Below, one piece after another: positions 10,301-23,366 of a stretch of DNA of 64,000 nt. The position numbers were made by a program, and so were the translations under genes. How positions within the stretch are numbered: position 1 is the stretch's first letter; the number at the start of each line of letters is the position of its first letter. The notes beneath the pieces were generated by a model that saw nothing but the letters and a program-made list of their open reading frames with translations, was not told the DNA's origin and searched no databases. The stretch lies in the NCBI GenBank assembly GCA_036346375.1, contig JAYEVE010001288.1:1-64000 (forward strand), written 5' to 3'. The stretch comes from Guadua angustifolia. Taxonomy: Eukaryota > Streptophyta > Magnoliopsida > Poales > Poaceae.

Positions 10301-13300
10301 CAGGCGGCGGCGGCATAGCAAAGTAGGGTTTCTTACTTTCTTGATGCGCTCCTTGCTCGTTCTACTTAGTTGTCACGGTGCGGGTTTGCTTCACTCGGTT
10401 TGGGCTTTAGCTGAGCCAGTCAGGCGACTCCCTGCCCGGCTAGTCGCGACTAGCCGCGACTAGCCGGCTAGTCGAGCGACTAGCACAACTAGTCGAGTCG
10501 GGCGCAGCGACTAGGCTCGCAAAACCGACTTGTCGGCTAGTCGTCGACTAGTCGCGACTAGTCGCTCGACTTTAAAACAGGGCTACCTAGATGCAATTGT
10601 GCAAAACTCTGCGAGAGTGCAACTAATTAGTAGCCTTCAAAATTTGAAGTTGAAAATTCAACAAGTGTTAGGACTTGGGAGAAACAAAAAGAGAAATTTC
10701 CTACAAATAGTAACTTTGGCTTGGTCCTTTTGTTTTCCTTTTTCCTTCTAATTTACATCTTTTTTGAACTTTTCTCAAATACATTTTAGACTATCTTCAA
10801 AAGATCATATTTATTTGATGCTTGAACCAAAGTGGTTTGCACTACATATGCCCCTGTTTAAATTTAACAGTTAAAAGCTTTGTAATGAATATCTTGGTAA
10901 CCTTGTCCTATCAACTAAACTTAATAGAGTACTAGCACACCATGAAAGCAATTGTAGTCACTATTGTAAAGGAGATACAAATTGTAAAATACTTGAAAAG
11001 ATGATTATACCTTTAGTTCATCAGGAGACATTGTTAAAAGAACTGGAGGGTCGAGCTCTTTGTTCATCAATCGCCTGCGTAGTACAGGGCTATTCTGTTT
11101 TTACAAAGTAACAAGGATATGTCAAAGTCCTCTTTAACAAGGATACATCAAGTCCTCAAACAACAAATATTTCAGTTGCAAATATATGGAATTGATATAA
11201 TCTTATTGAAGTTAGAAATACAAATGGTTTTCGGTTGATAGTGTGGTAGTACTAAAAAAATCAAGAAGATGCCAACTATTTAGTATTTATACCTTCACTA
11301 TGGGTTATTCAACAACATATATATCGGTCATGTACATACAGAGCACAGCTTAGATATGTAACTTAGTGCTACAGGAAACACAAATGTTACAGGTGTGGTG
11401 AAAGCAAGTGGTGATTGGACTGACCATAGCTTGGTAACCATAGAATCAACGAAAAGTTCACTGCACACAATTAAAATTTGCCCAAACCAACAGCAAGTTA
11501 TGGAAAAAAAATATAACAGAATATATTTGGAGTCTTGGAGCAAACGATTAACAACTTTTCAACATGTGGTGTGGCGGCATGGAGATGTTAAAAGGAAAGT
11601 GATGGGAGTCAACATAAATATACAGGTGTGATTGCTTGTCAATATCTTTATATTTAAAGTGATGGGAAAGAGAAGTCCCCAAATAGGCATTTTAAGCCAG
11701 TTCAAATTTCAAAATTAAGCATTACAGTTTAGTGGGACAAGATTCTGACTTGAACAATCTGAAAATATATTGTTTATTCAAGATATATAAAGCATGTTGG
11801 GTAAGATGAATATATGTTGAAGCTCATCAACACAGTGTTCACCAAGGTGCTAGGCACTAGTCGGGTGGCAGATCGGTGCCTAGCGCCTAATAGCCGATTA
11901 GGCAGGGCTAGGCAGCTAGGCAGGAGTGTGGAGCATAGCACCTAGGCGCCACCCAGGTACAGTGAATTGATGTAGTGATAGACATGCATATCTACAGTAA
12001 TAAACTATCGATGTTGATGGGATGATGGCAAGTTATTCAGTGGCATATGATTTAGTTGTTCCCAAGAAGCATAGGCCAAAAGGGGCCATGGAAAAATATG
12101 TGTACCTTGATGTTGAACAATAATTGTCTCAATTTCTGGTTGTACTTCTGGAAGTCAGAACCAAGAGTTTCAAACGTAGATCTTTCTAAGGAGGCCATTA
12201 TTGAAACGACCACATCTGGTGCATAAGATTTTTCATCATCCTGAAAAGAGAATCATCGCAAACCATCTGAGGAGGGATTGGGAAGACAAAGGATCAAGAA
12301 AGCACAGGGAACAAAACAATAATAGAGGGCTTTAGCAAACATATATTTTGTATGAAATGCAACAATAAAAGAACACAGTAAACCAACCAATGGAAAAAGG
12401 AAATAACAAAACATAACTCCTTTAAAAACTAACAACAAAGTGTAACGAAATGATTGTACATGCATGCACCATTTGCTCAACCAGGAATGTAAATGTAGTA
12501 GACCAAAAGGATGGACCTAAGTTCATCATGCCAAAAATTAATCAAAGCAAGAAGCATTGTACCATCAGTTTGCACTGTAACACAAATTACTTCATTTTAT
12601 GCTCAGTGCATGAGGAGTCTCAATACATTGGCCTATGTTTTTAATGCATGCGCAGTTCAAAGACTTATCTAATTTCTGAACACACTGCTCAAAGGGACCA
12701 TGACCAGGTCTTTTCAATAATTCTAAGCTCATCTTTCTTCAAACTATCCAAATTAACCATTTCAACAAAAGCCTTACATTAACAGCACCAAAATAATGGC
12801 TATTACCAAAATACTAGCCACTTTGGTCTTTTAGTTGTACTGTTGTATATGCTGGGTACTTGTAAACAGTTATTAGTATGCATTGTGGTAAAAGTCATAC
12901 TGACCACTGATAGTGGAAGACCAATGACAGATACAACAGGACATTACTTGACAGACTATTTACAGTGCATAGGCCCAGGCCTCAAACCAGAGCATCTTAG
13001 TGCTAAAAAGATGTTATCTATTTTCCTTTTAATCTTTATGTTTGCACATAGAACAGAATAATAAACAATGCTGCAAGTCTCACCCCAGGTCACTTCTTTA
13101 GACTTCTTTAGAGAACTTATGGAAATAAACAGAGATAGTTTACAAAGGATCCACATAACCATTGAACATGTGCTGATATTAAATATTGTAGGAAAATTCT
13201 GGAGCATGTACAATTTTCATGTCACAATCAAATAGAAGAATCAACTTAGCGGCCAACAAGCTCAGTAAAATTGATCAGTGAGAAGATAATCAACTCTAGC

Positions 13301-15594
13301 CCACTATGTGACACATGCTTGACCAGGCTAAGTTGTACAGTGGCCCAATAATCCTATAGCATAACCCTATAATAATTTACAAGTGCAACAAGTTATGGGA
13401 ACTAAAAATCCTACAGCATGATTAAGAATGTCAACATCTTCATTTATGATCTAGAAGAGACAAACTGTGGAAGATAAATTCGACATGCAGGAATTTAAAC
13501 TATTCACATTACAAGAAAAAGGTGACTTACGCCAGAACTAGTATCCTTTGCAGACGATCCGTTAGTTGATTTTTTGGCAGCACTACCAAGATCAGTATGA
13601 GAAGCCCCAGCACTTTCCTTTGATGCTAGTGAAATAGTGTCTACAAATTTATCACGCCACCTATCACGATACTGATCACCAGTAACTGCATTATATCTAG
13701 CAAGGATGGCATAATTCTTTAGCTTATCACTCCCAGGTGTCTCTGCTTTTATGAATTGCTCAGATTTTCCTGTTGGAGTATCTCTTGAGACATCTATATG
13801 GTTAACAGGTCTCTTCCGTGGGCCTCGCTTATTTGAGAACTGATCAGTGTTGTCACCAGGTATATCTTCAGGTTCAAGATCAGGAAGCTCCCCGATATGG
13901 TCCATTGTTTTCTTAACAAGAAGATCAACCTCATGTTGCTTGTTATCCTCATAGTCCTTGTCTGTAAGGTTCCACAGTTTCTTTGACTCTGTGTCATAGA
14001 CCTTTTGGATAATGAACCCCGGGTGTTCCTTCCGACTAGGAATCTTCTTGTGCTGAGGAATAAAATGGACCACACACTTGTGCATAACTGACTCTGCTGG
14101 CACATCATCAATATGAAAACTATAAAATAGCTCCCGTGTGTCACTTGCTTTCCAGCTCCCACCACCCTTTTTCTCAGCTTCTTCTGGTCTGTAAAACCAT
14201 TGACCAGTTATCGATAAGCTCCCATCATTTTCTGTTATATCCTGTTCCAAGATAATAAAATAAAGTGCTATATATCATTGAGAACTCTAGAAAGGGGAAT
14301 ATGTAATGGAAAGAACTACGGATTATTAAATTAGAAAAACATTGATGCAGCTCTAAAGAGATGAGGCACTTTGGCTCCACAACTACTCAAAATAGGCAAT
14401 GGCTTTGATCACAGAATGTAAGCTAGGCCTGACAAGAAACTGCTTGATACAAATCATGAAGTGAACCTAGTGTTGATTCATCTAGGCGTTGTTCAACCTT
14501 GGAAACTGGAAACATCAAAAGGTAACTAGTGCAGCCAAAACCAAGCCTAGAACCAAAGGCCTAGTGTGTATGTTAGGAGTTTTAGACTATGAAGTTCATT
14601 TTCAACAATTGACAGCAATTTGCCAAACTTATCAGCAAGAACCATTGTTCACTCAATTATCATGCTAACAAAAGCTATAATTCAGCAAGCTTAGCAAAAA
14701 TGAATTATCTGATTGACAAATTCTGTCATTTCTCTAAGTGGACAAGATGACACCAAATTTGAGTGAGTAAAACTACTATTTGATAATGTAACTGGCAATC
14801 TTCTATACAATATATATACATGTATTATGTTAATGCACCACTATCTTCAGAAATCGCAACATTGGACCAGTCATCACAGACCTTGATGATGGCGACATAG
14901 GGCTTCTCCGACTCGTCCTCAGGCGTGAGTAGCACCGGGTCCTCCTGCACAAATCCACAACAATCACCCATCGGAAAGCACCAGAATTCAGAACCTCGCA
15001 AAACCCTAAAACCCCAGCACGGATGAGGGGAAGGTTAGCAGGGCGGCAGCTTACGAGCTCGAAGGTGTTACACTCGTACTCGAAGGAGGCGTAGTGTTTC
15101 CGCTGTTTCTTCCCCTTGCCGGTGACCTTCACGGGGTCTCCGATAGGCACCGCCTCCGTGCTCTCCTCCTCGCGGGGCTCCTCCTCCTCCTCTGCTTCCG
15201 CCTTCTTCTCTTCCTCCGTTTCGGCCTTCTTCTTCTCCTCCTCCGCCCCCTTCTCCTCCTCGTTCTCCTCGGCGGGGCGCTTGGGCTTGCGGCCCCGGCG
15301 GCTGCGGGTTTGCGTCTCCTCCCGCCTCTCTTCCTCCTCGTTCCTCCTCATCTCCTCCAGGTCCTTCTCGTCCTCCTCCTCCTCCTCCTCCTCCTCCTCG
15401 AGCTCCATGTCGTCCTCTTCATCGTCGTCGTCATCGGCGGCGGCGGCCCGGCGGCGCTGCTGCTGCTGCTTCTTGGGGCCCGAGGAGGCGGGGGCTGTGG
15501 TCTTGGTGGTTTTGGGCGCCGCGGCGGCGGCGGTCTTCTCGTCGTCGTCGTCGCTGGTGGACGCGAGCTGCGTGAATCGGCGGCGCCTCCCCAT
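7400..15594 (-). CDS. AIPP3: BAH + TFIIS-like transcription/chromatin regulator (AIPP3/BDT1-like)
   Basis: Eight coding exons splice cleanly on the minus strand: 15055-15594, 14882-14944, 13531-14241, 12106-12240, 11011-11094, 9441-9497, 9219-9305 and 7400-7696. All junctions have GT and AG, all introns are phase 0, and the product is 657 residues. Residues 1-165 are a basic MGRRRRF start, acidic Asp/Glu runs, Gln and Lys/Arg patches (disordered, nuclear). Residues about 165-302 are a BAH domain (FEYECNTFEL, ITGQWFYRPEEAEKKGGGSW, DTRELFYSFH). Residues about 375-530 resemble the TFIIS central domain. Residues about 536-566 form a CxxC...CxxC zinc ribbon (CERC, CTSC). Family knowledge: Arabidopsis AIPP3 binds H3K27me3 through its BAH domain and acts in transcriptional repression and RNA processing. 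An in-frame ATG lies 50 codons upstream (15744), but the MGRRRRF start looks more natural. Confidence 0.9.
8011..8432. mobile_element. hAT-type MITE in intron 7 of the BAH gene
   Basis: It is flanked by a perfect 8-bp target duplication TGCTCACA (8003-8010 and 8433-8440). Short imperfect terminal repeats AGGGCTGTAA and TTACAGCCT mark the ends. The interior is built from repeated gagctcgagc / aagctcgag wording. It is non-coding and 422 bp long. The 8-bp duplication is the hAT hallmark. Confidence 0.85.
9648..10582. mobile_element. non-autonomous hAT element with CGACTAGTCG subterminal palindromes, intron 5
   Basis: A perfect 8-bp duplication CTACCTAG flanks it (9640-9647 and 10583-10590). Both subterminal zones are crowded with the palindrome cgactagtcg and variants (9665-9755 and 10430-10570), a typical transposase-binding layout. 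Outer ends read caaggtttgcgag and, inverted, ccctgttttaaagtcgag. The middle holds an A/G-rich gaagc/aaagc repeat (about 9835-10015) and a C-rich cctccgcctcgcc repeat (about 10020-10190). On the minus strand from 10321 a frame of Ala/Glu/Arg-rich low complexity exists and is probably not a real protein. Confidence 0.85.
9835..10190. repeat. two low-complexity repeat tracts inside the hAT element
   Basis: The first half repeats gcgaagcaaagcactgg-like units. The second repeats cctccgcctcgccggctcct-like units about six times. They account for the long Ala/Arg/Glu-rich frames in this stretch, which should not be called genes. Confidence 0.75.
11840..11958. mobile_element. small hAT-like MITE in intron 4 of the BAH gene
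   Basis: A 119-bp element with ends caccaaggtgc and, inverted, acctgggtggc. The interior repeats ctaggc/gcctag. Flanks acagtgtt and acagtgaa match at 6 of 8 positions, as expected for an aged 8-bp duplication. Confidence 0.45.
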
Positions 15595-15806
15595 TTCTCG
15601 CGTCGCGGCCGATTCGCCGGGTGGAGGAGGGTTCCACCGAGGAGGCTCGAGACTCGAGTCAAGAGTGGTTGATGGGTCGCTGTCTACGAGAGGGTTCGGG
15701 ACATGGGTTGAAACTTGGAAACGTAGCAAGGCTGATTGGCCCACCCGTCATCCCTGCTAAAGATTGGGCGGGCAGAGGTTCTGATCGATATTTATTTATT
15801 TTTAAA
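15595..15806 (-). promoter_or_regulatory. 5' untranslated and proximal promoter region of the BAH gene
   Basis: GC-rich, with no obvious TATA box, which fits a housekeeping-type chromatin gene. The frame stays open upstream to an ATG at 15744, so translation could start earlier. A Helitron-like element abuts this region at 15807. Confidence 0.4.
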
Positions 15807-17262
15807 CTAGCTATATGTCTCTGCATATAACAAAACTTAATTTGTGATAAAAAATTTATTTACAGATAACACTAATCTTATCTAAATAATAATTTTTACT
15901 CTAAATGTACAATAGTTAAATGTTTAAATTAATTCATCGAAGCATACAAATTCCAAACACTTGTTTACAAACTTGAGCTTAAAATTATCTTTAATTACAC
16001 AAACTTAAATAATAATATCACAGCACTTAGGATTGTAAATTTGTAACACCATATTTTGAGATCGATCGATCGACCGAAAGAGGCATCACCTGCTCGACGC
16101 AAAGGCATTGAAGAGATAGGCGTCATCCGTATGTGGCTGCCACCACTAGCGGCGTGCGTGGCTTGTACGTCTTACTTCGGCCATTCTATAACCCTACCCC
16201 ATCAATTAGCTTGGTTATGACTTTCTTAGTCGCACACCAACGGAAGTGTGTCAGACAGATAGTCAAAGATAATCATATCGTAAAACAGTATAACCTTTAC
16301 AAAGTGTAATCGATTCAAATATTCGTGTTTCCGGTCATAGACATCGCTTGACTATATCCCACAATAAATAATCGATTCAAATATTCGTGTTTCCGGTCAT
16401 AGACATCGCTGGACTATATCCCACAATAAGTAGTTTTGTATTTTTATAATTGGTTTGGTAGTGTATGGATAGGGAATCCATGCATGGTTTGGTTGGCAAG
16501 AGAACCTTGTCGAGTTTAATGTTTGTGGTAGCAAACCACTTGTTGTCTATGATACTATTGCTTTATTACTTCCTTGTCAAATGTCAAATGCTTTTACAAA
16601 ATTGCATTTGCAATCTATTACTTGTTATTGTTGAATAAATCTCATTTTGAGCAAATGAAGACATGGTAGGATAGTCATCACTTTGTCATAGCCTCATTTG
16701 CTATATATACTTGTTACTTAAAAGTCCTGACGAGTACGAATTGAGTACTCAATGTTGCTTTTTCAACATATTCAAATGATGGAGATGAAGTCCCATCATG
16801 CAAATACATTTATGCTGCAAGCTTCAGTGACAAAGATGACATTTTCTAGGTTGCACCTAGTTAGTTGCCTGTAGATGGGCTAAGGCATACTAACTAGATA
16901 TTGATACCTCATTATTTTGCTTCCATTGTGATTTCTACTGTACAAACTGTTTGGTCGGTCGACCTTGTTATAAAATTACTCATGCATGACTTAACTGTGG
17001 ATGTTTAATGTTATGTGCTACTGTCTTTTTTTCTCTCGTGTATGGATGTGATATATCAGTGTTGAATATGTGTATTAGCTATTGATCATGAGACTAGCAA
17101 AGTTTACACGTAAAGGTTGGAATGCAAATTCCAGGTCCCATTTACTATAACAATGGCTGATCAACTATACTTTCATAAATAATTGCGGAGGTGGAAGGAC
17201 AAGTTAGGAGGGGGACAACATACCACCACCACCATCACCAACTCCTCTTTATATAGTAAAGA
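15807..17262 (-). mobile_element. Helitron candidate, non-autonomous
   Basis: Read on the minus strand it begins TCTTTACTATATAAAGAGG after a host A (17263) and ends catatagCTAG before a host T (15806). This matches Helitron insertion between A and T, with TC at the 5' end and CTRR at the 3' end. The short stem expected before CTAG is degenerate (gcagagac). There is no target duplication, as expected. The interior is AT-rich and non-coding and includes a 62-bp tandem duplication. Confidence 0.5.
16308..16429. repeat. 62-bp tandem duplication
   Basis: Two adjacent copies begin aatcgattcaaatattcgtg at 16308 and 16370. They differ at very few positions (cgcttgac against cgctggac near the end). 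Confidence 0.9.
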
Positions 17263-17553
17263 TTACTTCAGAAAACTAGTAGGACCATCTATGTTTAGAA
17301 TGTTTCTACTTGTGTTTAGATTCAACTTTGTTTTAACTTTTTTCTATAATCAGCTTTTTTGTGTCTACTTTCAAATGATGATTACTAAATCTTAACTGCA
17401 ATACTCCGTGGGAGCTATTTTGTTCTTTGCTCCTTTTGGTTAGATCATGAATTGTAATAGTTTGATACCTTTGTGTGTTGAGTAGATGGGAGTTTCCAGA
17501 TTGAGCTACTATGAAATTTTTCTATTTGTTTTAGCATCTCCGAATTTAGTTTG
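17263..17553. other. AT-rich intergenic stretch
   Basis: No gene, RNA or repeat structure was recognised between the Helitron candidate and the next repeat. Confidence 0.5.
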
Positions 17554-20500
17554 TGTAAGATCCATGATACCGACTAGAGGGGGTGAATAGGCGGCTTTAA
17601 AAATTTCTTTTACGGTTAATTAAATCTTGCATATTTATCCCTATATCAAAACCTAAACAAAAATCAATGCAGAAACGATAAATTAAGGTTTGGACAATTA
17701 AGCCTAAATCAACTAGGCTCACTAAATGCATTAGTTAATTATGTCTCTAACAAGAATATATAATCCTAAAGACAATCAAGCAATTTAATTCTAGGAATGT
17801 AAATTGCAACAATATAAATAATAATTGCAAGCAAACACAAAGAGACACACCGATTTTTTACCGTGGTGTTCAGAGACTTACCGGTCTCCCCTGATTCACA
17901 TTGAGGCGAACCCAAACCACTTTGGACCAGCTCTACGAATTGAGCACTCGTCTCGATTCCACTTGTGGTAGCTCTTTTCCCCTCTGTGTAGGTGAGCTCC
18001 AACCTTCACAATCGTCGAGCCTTCTCACAATTTTCTCTGAGAAGGTCATCGAACCAACGATGCCTCCATACCGTCTAGGTGTCTGTAAAGACCAAGAGTA
18101 ACAAATCAAGCCTCTTGCTTTATCCTTACCAAGTGCAACACATGCACAAGAATACTCAATTCTTCTCTAGATGCAACATATGCAACTAGAGACCTCTTCT
18201 CTTTACTCACAAGGTGCAACACATGCACAATTAAGAGGAGAGGCTTACACTAGCTCAAGAGAATACAAATCAACACCAAAGAGATTCAACACAAGAAACT
18301 CTAAATTAGTTTCTTCTCAAATTACTCAAATATGGCTTTATGAGCTCTTAGGGTTTTGCTCTCATAAGAATACCTTAAATGGGTGTTAAAACAACAGCAA
18401 AACCCTCCTAGCTCAACCCCTTTTATAGCCCCTCAAGAAAACTAGCCGGTGGGGGCAAAATGCCCAAAAATCAGTAATTTCCGGTACTACCACCATGTAA
18501 AGGGCGGTAGTACTAGCCTCAACTCCAACGAATAGTTCAGGGCACTAAATACACTAAAAATACTTGTTGCTACAGTACCCTAGTACTACTGATGTGTAAA
18601 TCCCGGTAGTACCGACATTTTTGACCCCAACAACTTAAAAACATGGTTCTGAAAAATAACTACCAACCTTCTAGAGCGGTAGTACCGCTGGAGCAGTACT
18701 ACCGCCATGTAAAAGTCGATAGTACTGAACATCGGTACTACCATTGTGTAAACATCGGTAGTATCACTATTTTAGTAAGAAAAATGGTCACAACTTTTTA
18801 CTCCGAACTCCGATTTAAGTGATCTTAGACTCTATGCAAAGCTTATCAAGAGGGCTACAATCTTCACTCATTTCCCAGATTTAAGCAACCATACATATTT
18901 TTAAATATCATCAAAATAAATTTCTAATGCAGTTATTCAAGTCTAAAAGCTGATTTTTCGAAGTTCCTCACATAGACTTGATTAAGGGTATGACTACAAG
19001 CTAGCGAGAGTTAATAAGATCAAATCTTAAGCCATGTGATGATTAACACATGATCAAAATATTTTTTGTAAAACATATTTGCAAATTCTAATCGCATGCT
19101 CCAAGATCAAATGAATACCAATATTTTGCAAAACACATTTGCAAATAACTCGAAAAGCTATGAGATCAATCCTCTAGCTATGTAAGGATCAACACATGAT
19201 CTCGACACTTTGCAAAACACATTTGCAAATGTCAGCACATGCTCTAAGATCGAAACCCACAACCACTAGCTTATTTGCAAAGCACATTTGCAAATAACAA
19301 ATTAACATTTTGCAAATACAAAGCATAAACTTTACTTAGCCTTATGATAATCAATACATGATCAAATCACAAGCTAAAATACTAATGCATGAGCTCTCAC
19401 CTTTTGCAACAAATATAAAACTTAGCTCCATGCAAAAACCATATAAACCAAATTACATGAGCTATCTCCCTTTTGCAATACATGCAAATACATAGCTCTA
19501 TATAAAAACCAAATCGATTAATATCCATTAAGGAACAAGCATGTGCTACAACTATTTGCAAAACACATTTGCAAATATTCGCTCCATGCAAAGACCAAAT
19601 CAAGAGAGTGTGAGCTAGAGCAAACGGGATTAAAGTATCAACACACGAAGAGACTTAAGCTATAAGTCGACCCCTTTTAATAGTACGGCAACCTATACTA
19701 GCAATCCGGTTTCTCAACCAAGCACCGAGACTGGTAAAAGACTAGTAATAAATCCTTAGATCTATGCTAATTATACCTTTGCCTTTAGCACATCTACTTG
19801 GAGCTTTTATGATTACTATCATCTTCTCTTCAAGTCGGAATTTCGTCTTATTCATCAACACATGATGGACCTCCCTTGTCTTAGCTTTGAGATTCTCTCT
19901 TGATACTCATCAACACATGATGACGTTTTTGTCCCGTTTATCCATGTCAACCTTGGACTTAACTTATTTCAAACTCATTGAAAGTGTTAGTCCAAAACAC
20001 ATGGTTGTCTCAATCATCAATGCACTCTATTAACATATAATGGATGCTCCCAAGGTCCTTTGATCTTTTCTTTTGATGATTGACCACAACCTAAAGACAA
20101 TTGTTAAAAGATTAATTGTGTCTTGAGTATACTAAGCAACTAATGCTTTTATATATTCAAGAACTTTCGATTGCCCTAGGATCAACAACATGAACCATCA
20201 ATACATGATTAGTCCTTCGTTGATTGAATGGCATCCGAACACAATTTAAATTGGATTCAATTTAAATTGTTATGAGTAATATTAACTACACAAGTTTCAT
20301 ATACTCAATTTGATGGTTACTAAGTAATGATCCAAATTATGTTGGAGTCATGGAAAGGGATCAATACTCCTAATACCATCAATAATAGAATAAACTCCAT
20401 TAAATATGTGCATATAAATAATTGAACTTGGAATCAATATGCACATAATCAATTCTTATATAGCATTTGAGTTTATCCTATATTAACATGAATATACTAC

Positions 20501-20900
20501 AACTACACAAGTTACATATACTCAAAGAATTGTTTCAAAGTCTTGATCCTATATATTGTTTGGCAAGACGACATGGATCAATACTATTGAAACATCAAGT
20601 TAAATTGTGAACTCCCTCTAGCTTTGTGCATTCATGCACATCTTTTAATGTATAAGCAATGAAAGAGTTCATCCTTTAATTTGAATTCTAAGTATGCAAT
20701 AGGATGATAAAATGAATACAAATGCATACCTTGGGTTTTTCATTTTCCATCCAAATTTGAGACAAATAAGCTTTAAGATCAACAAAAGAGTTAGTCTTAT
20801 AAAAAGATTTGTCATTAATTAATAATTGAGACTAATCAATATTATTATTATTAAAAGAGTTAGTCTCAATATTAGATTTGTCATTAACACCAAAAACATA
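17554..20900. mobile_element. unclassified 3.3-kb repeat with palindromic subrepeats
   Basis: It starts near tgtaagatccatgatacc followed by gactagagggggtgaatagg, and ends near gtcattaacaccaaaaaca. Inside are (a) 18475-18790, many copies of ggtagtaccg / cggtactacc in both orientations, separated by atgtaaa; (b) 19065-19580, repeated tttgcaaaacacatttgcaa units; (c) 20270-20560, two copies of aactacacaagtt-atatactcaa. Its right end is found again, inverted, at 59850-60438, so it is a dispersed repeat. No coding region is recognised. Ends TG...CA hint at a retrotransposon LTR, but no matching target duplication was found, so class and exact limits are uncertain. Confidence 0.5.
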
Positions 20901-21167
20901 TTAACGAAGCTTGAACTTTCACTCTGGATATCAAGTTGTGTGAGGGGTATTTTAGTTTTGAGGAGAGGAGGGAATGCAGGGTCATGCAAAGGGGTGAGGT
21001 ATCCTTTTTTTTTGTGATGTGCTTATCACCAGCAATGACCTCCTTTTTGTTTTCACGAGAAAGTCAAATTTTCACTCGGAGAAAGTGATTTTTTTACTGG
21101 ACTAACCATTTATACTTTCCCTTGATTTTGGGCATTCGGTAGGTAATTTTATTTGAGCTAATAGTAT
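20901..21167. other. short intergenic stretch
   Basis: Nothing is recognised apart from T-rich runs. Confidence 0.4.
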
Positions 21168-21172
21168 TTTTT

Positions 21173-21396
21173 TGTTAGGATTAGCATGGCAAAATAACTA
21201 GAGACACAATTTAACATGGAAAACTCTTGTAGGAAAAAACCACGAGAAGTAATTTACTATAATGGTTTAAGAATTACATGTACAGGGGTGTAGTTTAAAT
21301 AACCAAAAGAGTTTGAGTTGTAGCAGATTGGACTAACTATCTATTTGGATAAAACTAGAAGATATCGTAAGTTGAGATATTGAGTTATCTCTAACA
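21173..21396 (-). repeat. left (3') LTR of the 21.2-29.3 kb element
   Basis: 224 bp, TGTTAGGATTAGCATGG to TATCTCTAACA. It is co-linear with 29098-29320. Confidence 0.85.
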
Positions 21397-23362
21397 AACC
21401 TCCCCTTACTTCAAAATACATAATGAAATTATTTCCAAAAAAACACGAATGGTAATTAGGCAATATGAATACTAAAGTGCGTTGAAATTCCAAAAGACTA
21501 TTGAACAAGAAATACTGGAACAGTCAATCCAAAAACTTACAGTGCAAAAGACAAAGACTAGAATAGTCTTATCTAAACGCTTCTCATAAACAAGATTGAG
21601 CAAACTATCAGTATGTCAAGAGAAAAACTGGAATAGTCAATCCAAACACAGCTATCACAAAGTAGATGAAGAAATCTAGATCTTTCATGATTCATAGCTC
21701 TAGTAAAGTTTGAGTCTGTGCAATTGACCTCCTGAAGCAAATGCTCAATTATCAAATGGTATCATCTGAGGTGCTTGATAGATAGTGAATAACTTATATC
21801 ATTGATTTTTAACATGCTCCACATGGAATATAAAATTTACCAAAAGATGCTCATTAAAAGATCAACTTACACGTATAGTCATCATGAACATCAAACCGCC
21901 TACTAAAAATCCATAACATGATTGGGCGCGTCAAAAATGCCAAGATAAAGAAAATTCTCATCTTTGTTAATGAAGTATACATTGTAGTAGACCCCTCATA
22001 TTGAACAAAGATAATAAAAAAACATTGTAGTATCCACGCAGGAAATAAACTCCTTCTTGCACTTTAAACCTTCATCTCAAACTGACATTGAAGCAAAACC
22101 TTCACTAGTAAAACTCCGAAGAGTTTAATGCTACTAATAGGGTGTCATCTTCCTGATAATCAATGTTGACAAAACCTCCATAATGGTCGCGCAAGCGGTC
22201 CAAAATAGCAATGTATGCAAACGGTGATGAAACACTTAAAACCAGTTGTCTCCTCAGCTGATATTTTTTTCAAAGTAGATGATAAATCATTAATGAAACC
22301 ACCAATAATTAATCATAATGAATGCTGCCAATAATAGGCATAAAAGGAAATATCCTAAATTTACCAACTTTTTTGGTATCGCAAAGAAATCCCATTGTTT
22401 GGCACTGGAATAGCCACTAGGTAAATAGCAATGTTTTCCTCACACCTACGTTGAAGAATGACTCTCGTCTAAATCTGCTATATAAAAAAACTAATCTTGC
22501 CATCGGGCTTTTCAATGTCAAATTTAGTGAATGACATGGTGGAGAAAAAAATGTAGATCAAAAATATATATATGGAAGATACTGAAAAAACTTATAGTAA
22601 GCTTCGGGTGTACTTAGCAATTTTTGATATGCTCGGGTGCACACGGAGTAATTTTCAACCGGAAGAAGCTGGAGCCAAAAACGCTGAAGCCGAAGCCAGG
22701 CTTAGTCAAGCTGGAATTGAAGCCGAAGTCAAGAAAAAACTGGAGCAGCTCTGAGATTAGGGCTAAAGCCGGAGTTCAATGGAGTTTTGATATTGGTTTG
22801 AAGTCCGATTTGTCGACTCGGTCACAAACTCACGGGCAACATGTCTCGTGCTCCCAGGTGAGAGATGCGGAGAGGCAGCCAGAGGTGACCATCCAGAGGC
22901 GGGTGTCGAAGGTGGCCGAGCCGAGCAGGAGGTTCCACAGGCGGTCTGGGCTGGCGGGAGGTCGGTCGAAAGCGGAGGTGGCTATTGGCCAACGCAGGTG
23001 GCCAAAGGTGAGGCTGGCTGAGGTGGTTGGTCGGCTGGTGGACGGAGGCTGCGGTGAAGAGCGCGAGGTGACAATCGGTGCGGGAGTTGGAAGGAGGCTC
23101 ATGGCTGAAGATGATGTTGGGCACGGAGGAAGCCGAAGGCGTGGAAGCTGGCCAGACCGGTGGGTGGGCGAGGATGTGATGCTGGTCAAGGCAGAGGAGT
23201 CCGACGCAGAGGCTGACATGTGAGACGTCCTCTACGGAACCACCCGAGGCTCGCGAAGACATCGACCGGGCTTCAGGCCGGCGTAGGCCAAGAGCGAGCG
23301 GCGGTGTCGGCGGAGCAACGGAGGCAGCCGGAGTGGAGCCGGCATGGAGGCCAGAGAGGTGG
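21397..23362 (-). other. internal region of the old LTR element, left part
   Basis: The AT-rich part (21397-22560) has no recognisable protein. The GC-rich part (22620-23360) shows open frames on both strands, but their Ser/Pro/Arg-rich composition and lack of motifs suggest compositional frames only. A purine tract for second-strand priming lies at about 21398-21410 (minus strand). Confidence 0.5.
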
Positions 23363-23366
23363 CCAT

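Noticed and set aside
9827..10321. Ala/Arg/Glu-rich minus-strand frame of 164 residues
   Set aside because: It is produced by the cctccgcctcgcc and gaagc repeats inside the hAT element, with no domain.
15094..15760. Long Leu-rich and Ser-rich plus-strand frames opposite the first BAH exon
   Set aside because: They are the antisense reading of the acidic Glu/Asp and Ala runs. The minus strand has correct splice sites and domain homology.
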